This document shows, one piece after another, positions 63,487-64,000 of a stretch of DNA of 64,000 bases. The notes beneath the pieces were generated by a model that did no database searches, was not told the origin of the DNA, and saw nothing but the letters and a program-made list of their open reading frames with translations. The stretch spans positions 248,001 to 312,000 of the forward strand of contig NZ_CANKZC010000004.1 of assembly GCF_947488565.1 (NCBI RefSeq), written 5' to 3'. This stretch comes from an uncultured Psychrobacter sp. Its GTDB lineage: Bacteria > Pseudomonadota > Gammaproteobacteria > Pseudomonadales > Moraxellaceae. Made by a program: the position numbers and the translations under genes. Every line of letters begins with the position of its first letter. Position 1 is the first letter of the stretch.

Positions 63487-63999
63487 CTATTTAAGTGCAA
63501 TCGTATAGCTCTGTGGCTTGTCTTGCAAATTGTAAGCTTCAATGGCTTGTAATTTGAACTCGTTACGATCGTAAAGGCTAGGTTCATCAGCAGCTCTTGA
63601 CTCGAGCAGATTCATGGTGGAGTAATAGTTTTCATCTGAAAAATCACCAAAAAGATTTTTGGCAATATAGTTTAAGTACTTTCTATTATGTCCATTTATC
63701 TGAAACTTCGTGCGGTAGTTGTCTTTTTCGCGATCAATAACCAGTGTATCGGTTATCTCTAACCGCGACGGGCAGTTAAAACAGCCTGGAACAAACTGTA
63801 CGTCTTGAATATCAACTTGGCTGAGCAAATCCTGAGTCTTGGTAGTTTGACTATTATAGTTCACGTTGGAGGTAGTAGAATATTTGCAGCTTTTACTGTC
63901 TATTATTTTAATTTCATTGATCTGATTTTTCTTATTTGTTTTTACAATAAGCCTGCAATCATTAAGCTCACGATTGCCATATTTGCCGGAGCTTTGTTT
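63487..63999 (-). CDS. Unknown protein, 5' end outside the window
   Basis: The frame stays open from the stop at 63487 to the window end at 64000, so at least 170 residues are coded and the N-terminus is missing; a GTG at 63864 could be mistaken for the start. Visible features: cysteines in LNDCRLIV, DSKSCKYS and VPGCFNCPSRLEI, then LVIDREKDNY and a charged C-terminal region. Lys/Asn-rich at the visible start. I do not recognise it. Paired cysteines suggest an exported protein with disulfides, but no signal is in view. Confidence 0.65.
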   Translation of the reverse strand, partial: KQSSGKYGNRELNDCRLIVKTNKKNQINEIKIIDSKSCKYSTTSNVNYNSQTTKTQDLLSQVDIQDVQFVPGCFNCPSRLEITDTLVIDREKDNYRTKFQINGHNRKYLNYIAKNLFGDFSDENYYSTMNLLESRAADEPSLYDRNEFKLQAIEAYNLQDKPQSYTIALK

Positions 64000-64000
64000 T

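Overview
The window looks like a chromosomal stretch from a Psychrobacter-like member of the Moraxellaceae (Gammaproteobacteria). This rests on AT-leaning but not extreme base composition, the pheA-hisC-tyrA/aroA(fused) block, a long-tailed pseudomonad-type CysE, a PACE-type efflux protein, many Asn/Gln/Asp-rich hypothetical proteins, and the general look of the proteins. No genome search was possible, so the genus call is inference. I see no rRNA, tRNA, CRISPR array, prophage or intact insertion sequence.

Layout. 1-740 is the 3' end of ilvE, closed by a terminator. 848-10429 is a lipooligosaccharide (LOS) assembly locus. Its left arm (+ strand) has four glycosyltransferase genes, including a tandem pair of GT4 paralogues. 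Its right arm (- strand) has an unknown protein, a GT42/MptE-like protein, UDP-glucose dehydrogenase (ugd), another glycosyltransferase and an LpxL/HtrB-type lipid A acyltransferase, reading away from aspS. 12864-18563 (+) holds a SohB-like peptidase without the usual membrane anchor, then acyl-CoA dehydrogenase, APH-fold kinase, histidine phosphatase and short-chain dehydrogenase. The first two resemble the LvaC/LvaA and ACAD10/11 systems for 4-hydroxy acids. An acyl-CoA synthetase (fadD) converges on them, with a YbgC-type thioesterase beyond it.

21922-34271 is housekeeping: xthA, argJ, a small lipoprotein, sdaA, an NCS2 nucleobase permease, an EamA exporter, a WG-repeat secreted protein, an alpha/beta hydrolase with a 54-residue rubredoxin gene upstream, apt and a transaldolase. 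34703-39686 makes aromatic amino acids (pheA, hisC, tyrA-aroA fusion). It is followed by rarD, folB and a diverged folK, then on the - strand a PACE transporter, cysE, ytoQ, trmJ, an orphan Hpt protein and dnaE. 49546-56333 (-) runs ggt, glcD, glcE, glcF and a decayed D-amino-acid dehydrogenase pseudogene.

The right end is an envelope region: two large adjacent lipoproteins of unknown function (one with an Asp/Tyr repeat tract), a lipidated CpxP/Spy-like protein with an internally duplicated domain, and a divergent CpxR/CpxA-type two-component pair. The last gene (- strand) runs off the window. Strong intrinsic terminators separate most convergent pairs. Several starts were moved from the longest reading frame to a start with a better ribosome binding site or family fit: aspS, the LpxL-like gene, the YbgC-like gene, the small lipoprotein, the WG protein, apt, tal, tyrA-aroA, rarD and cpxR.
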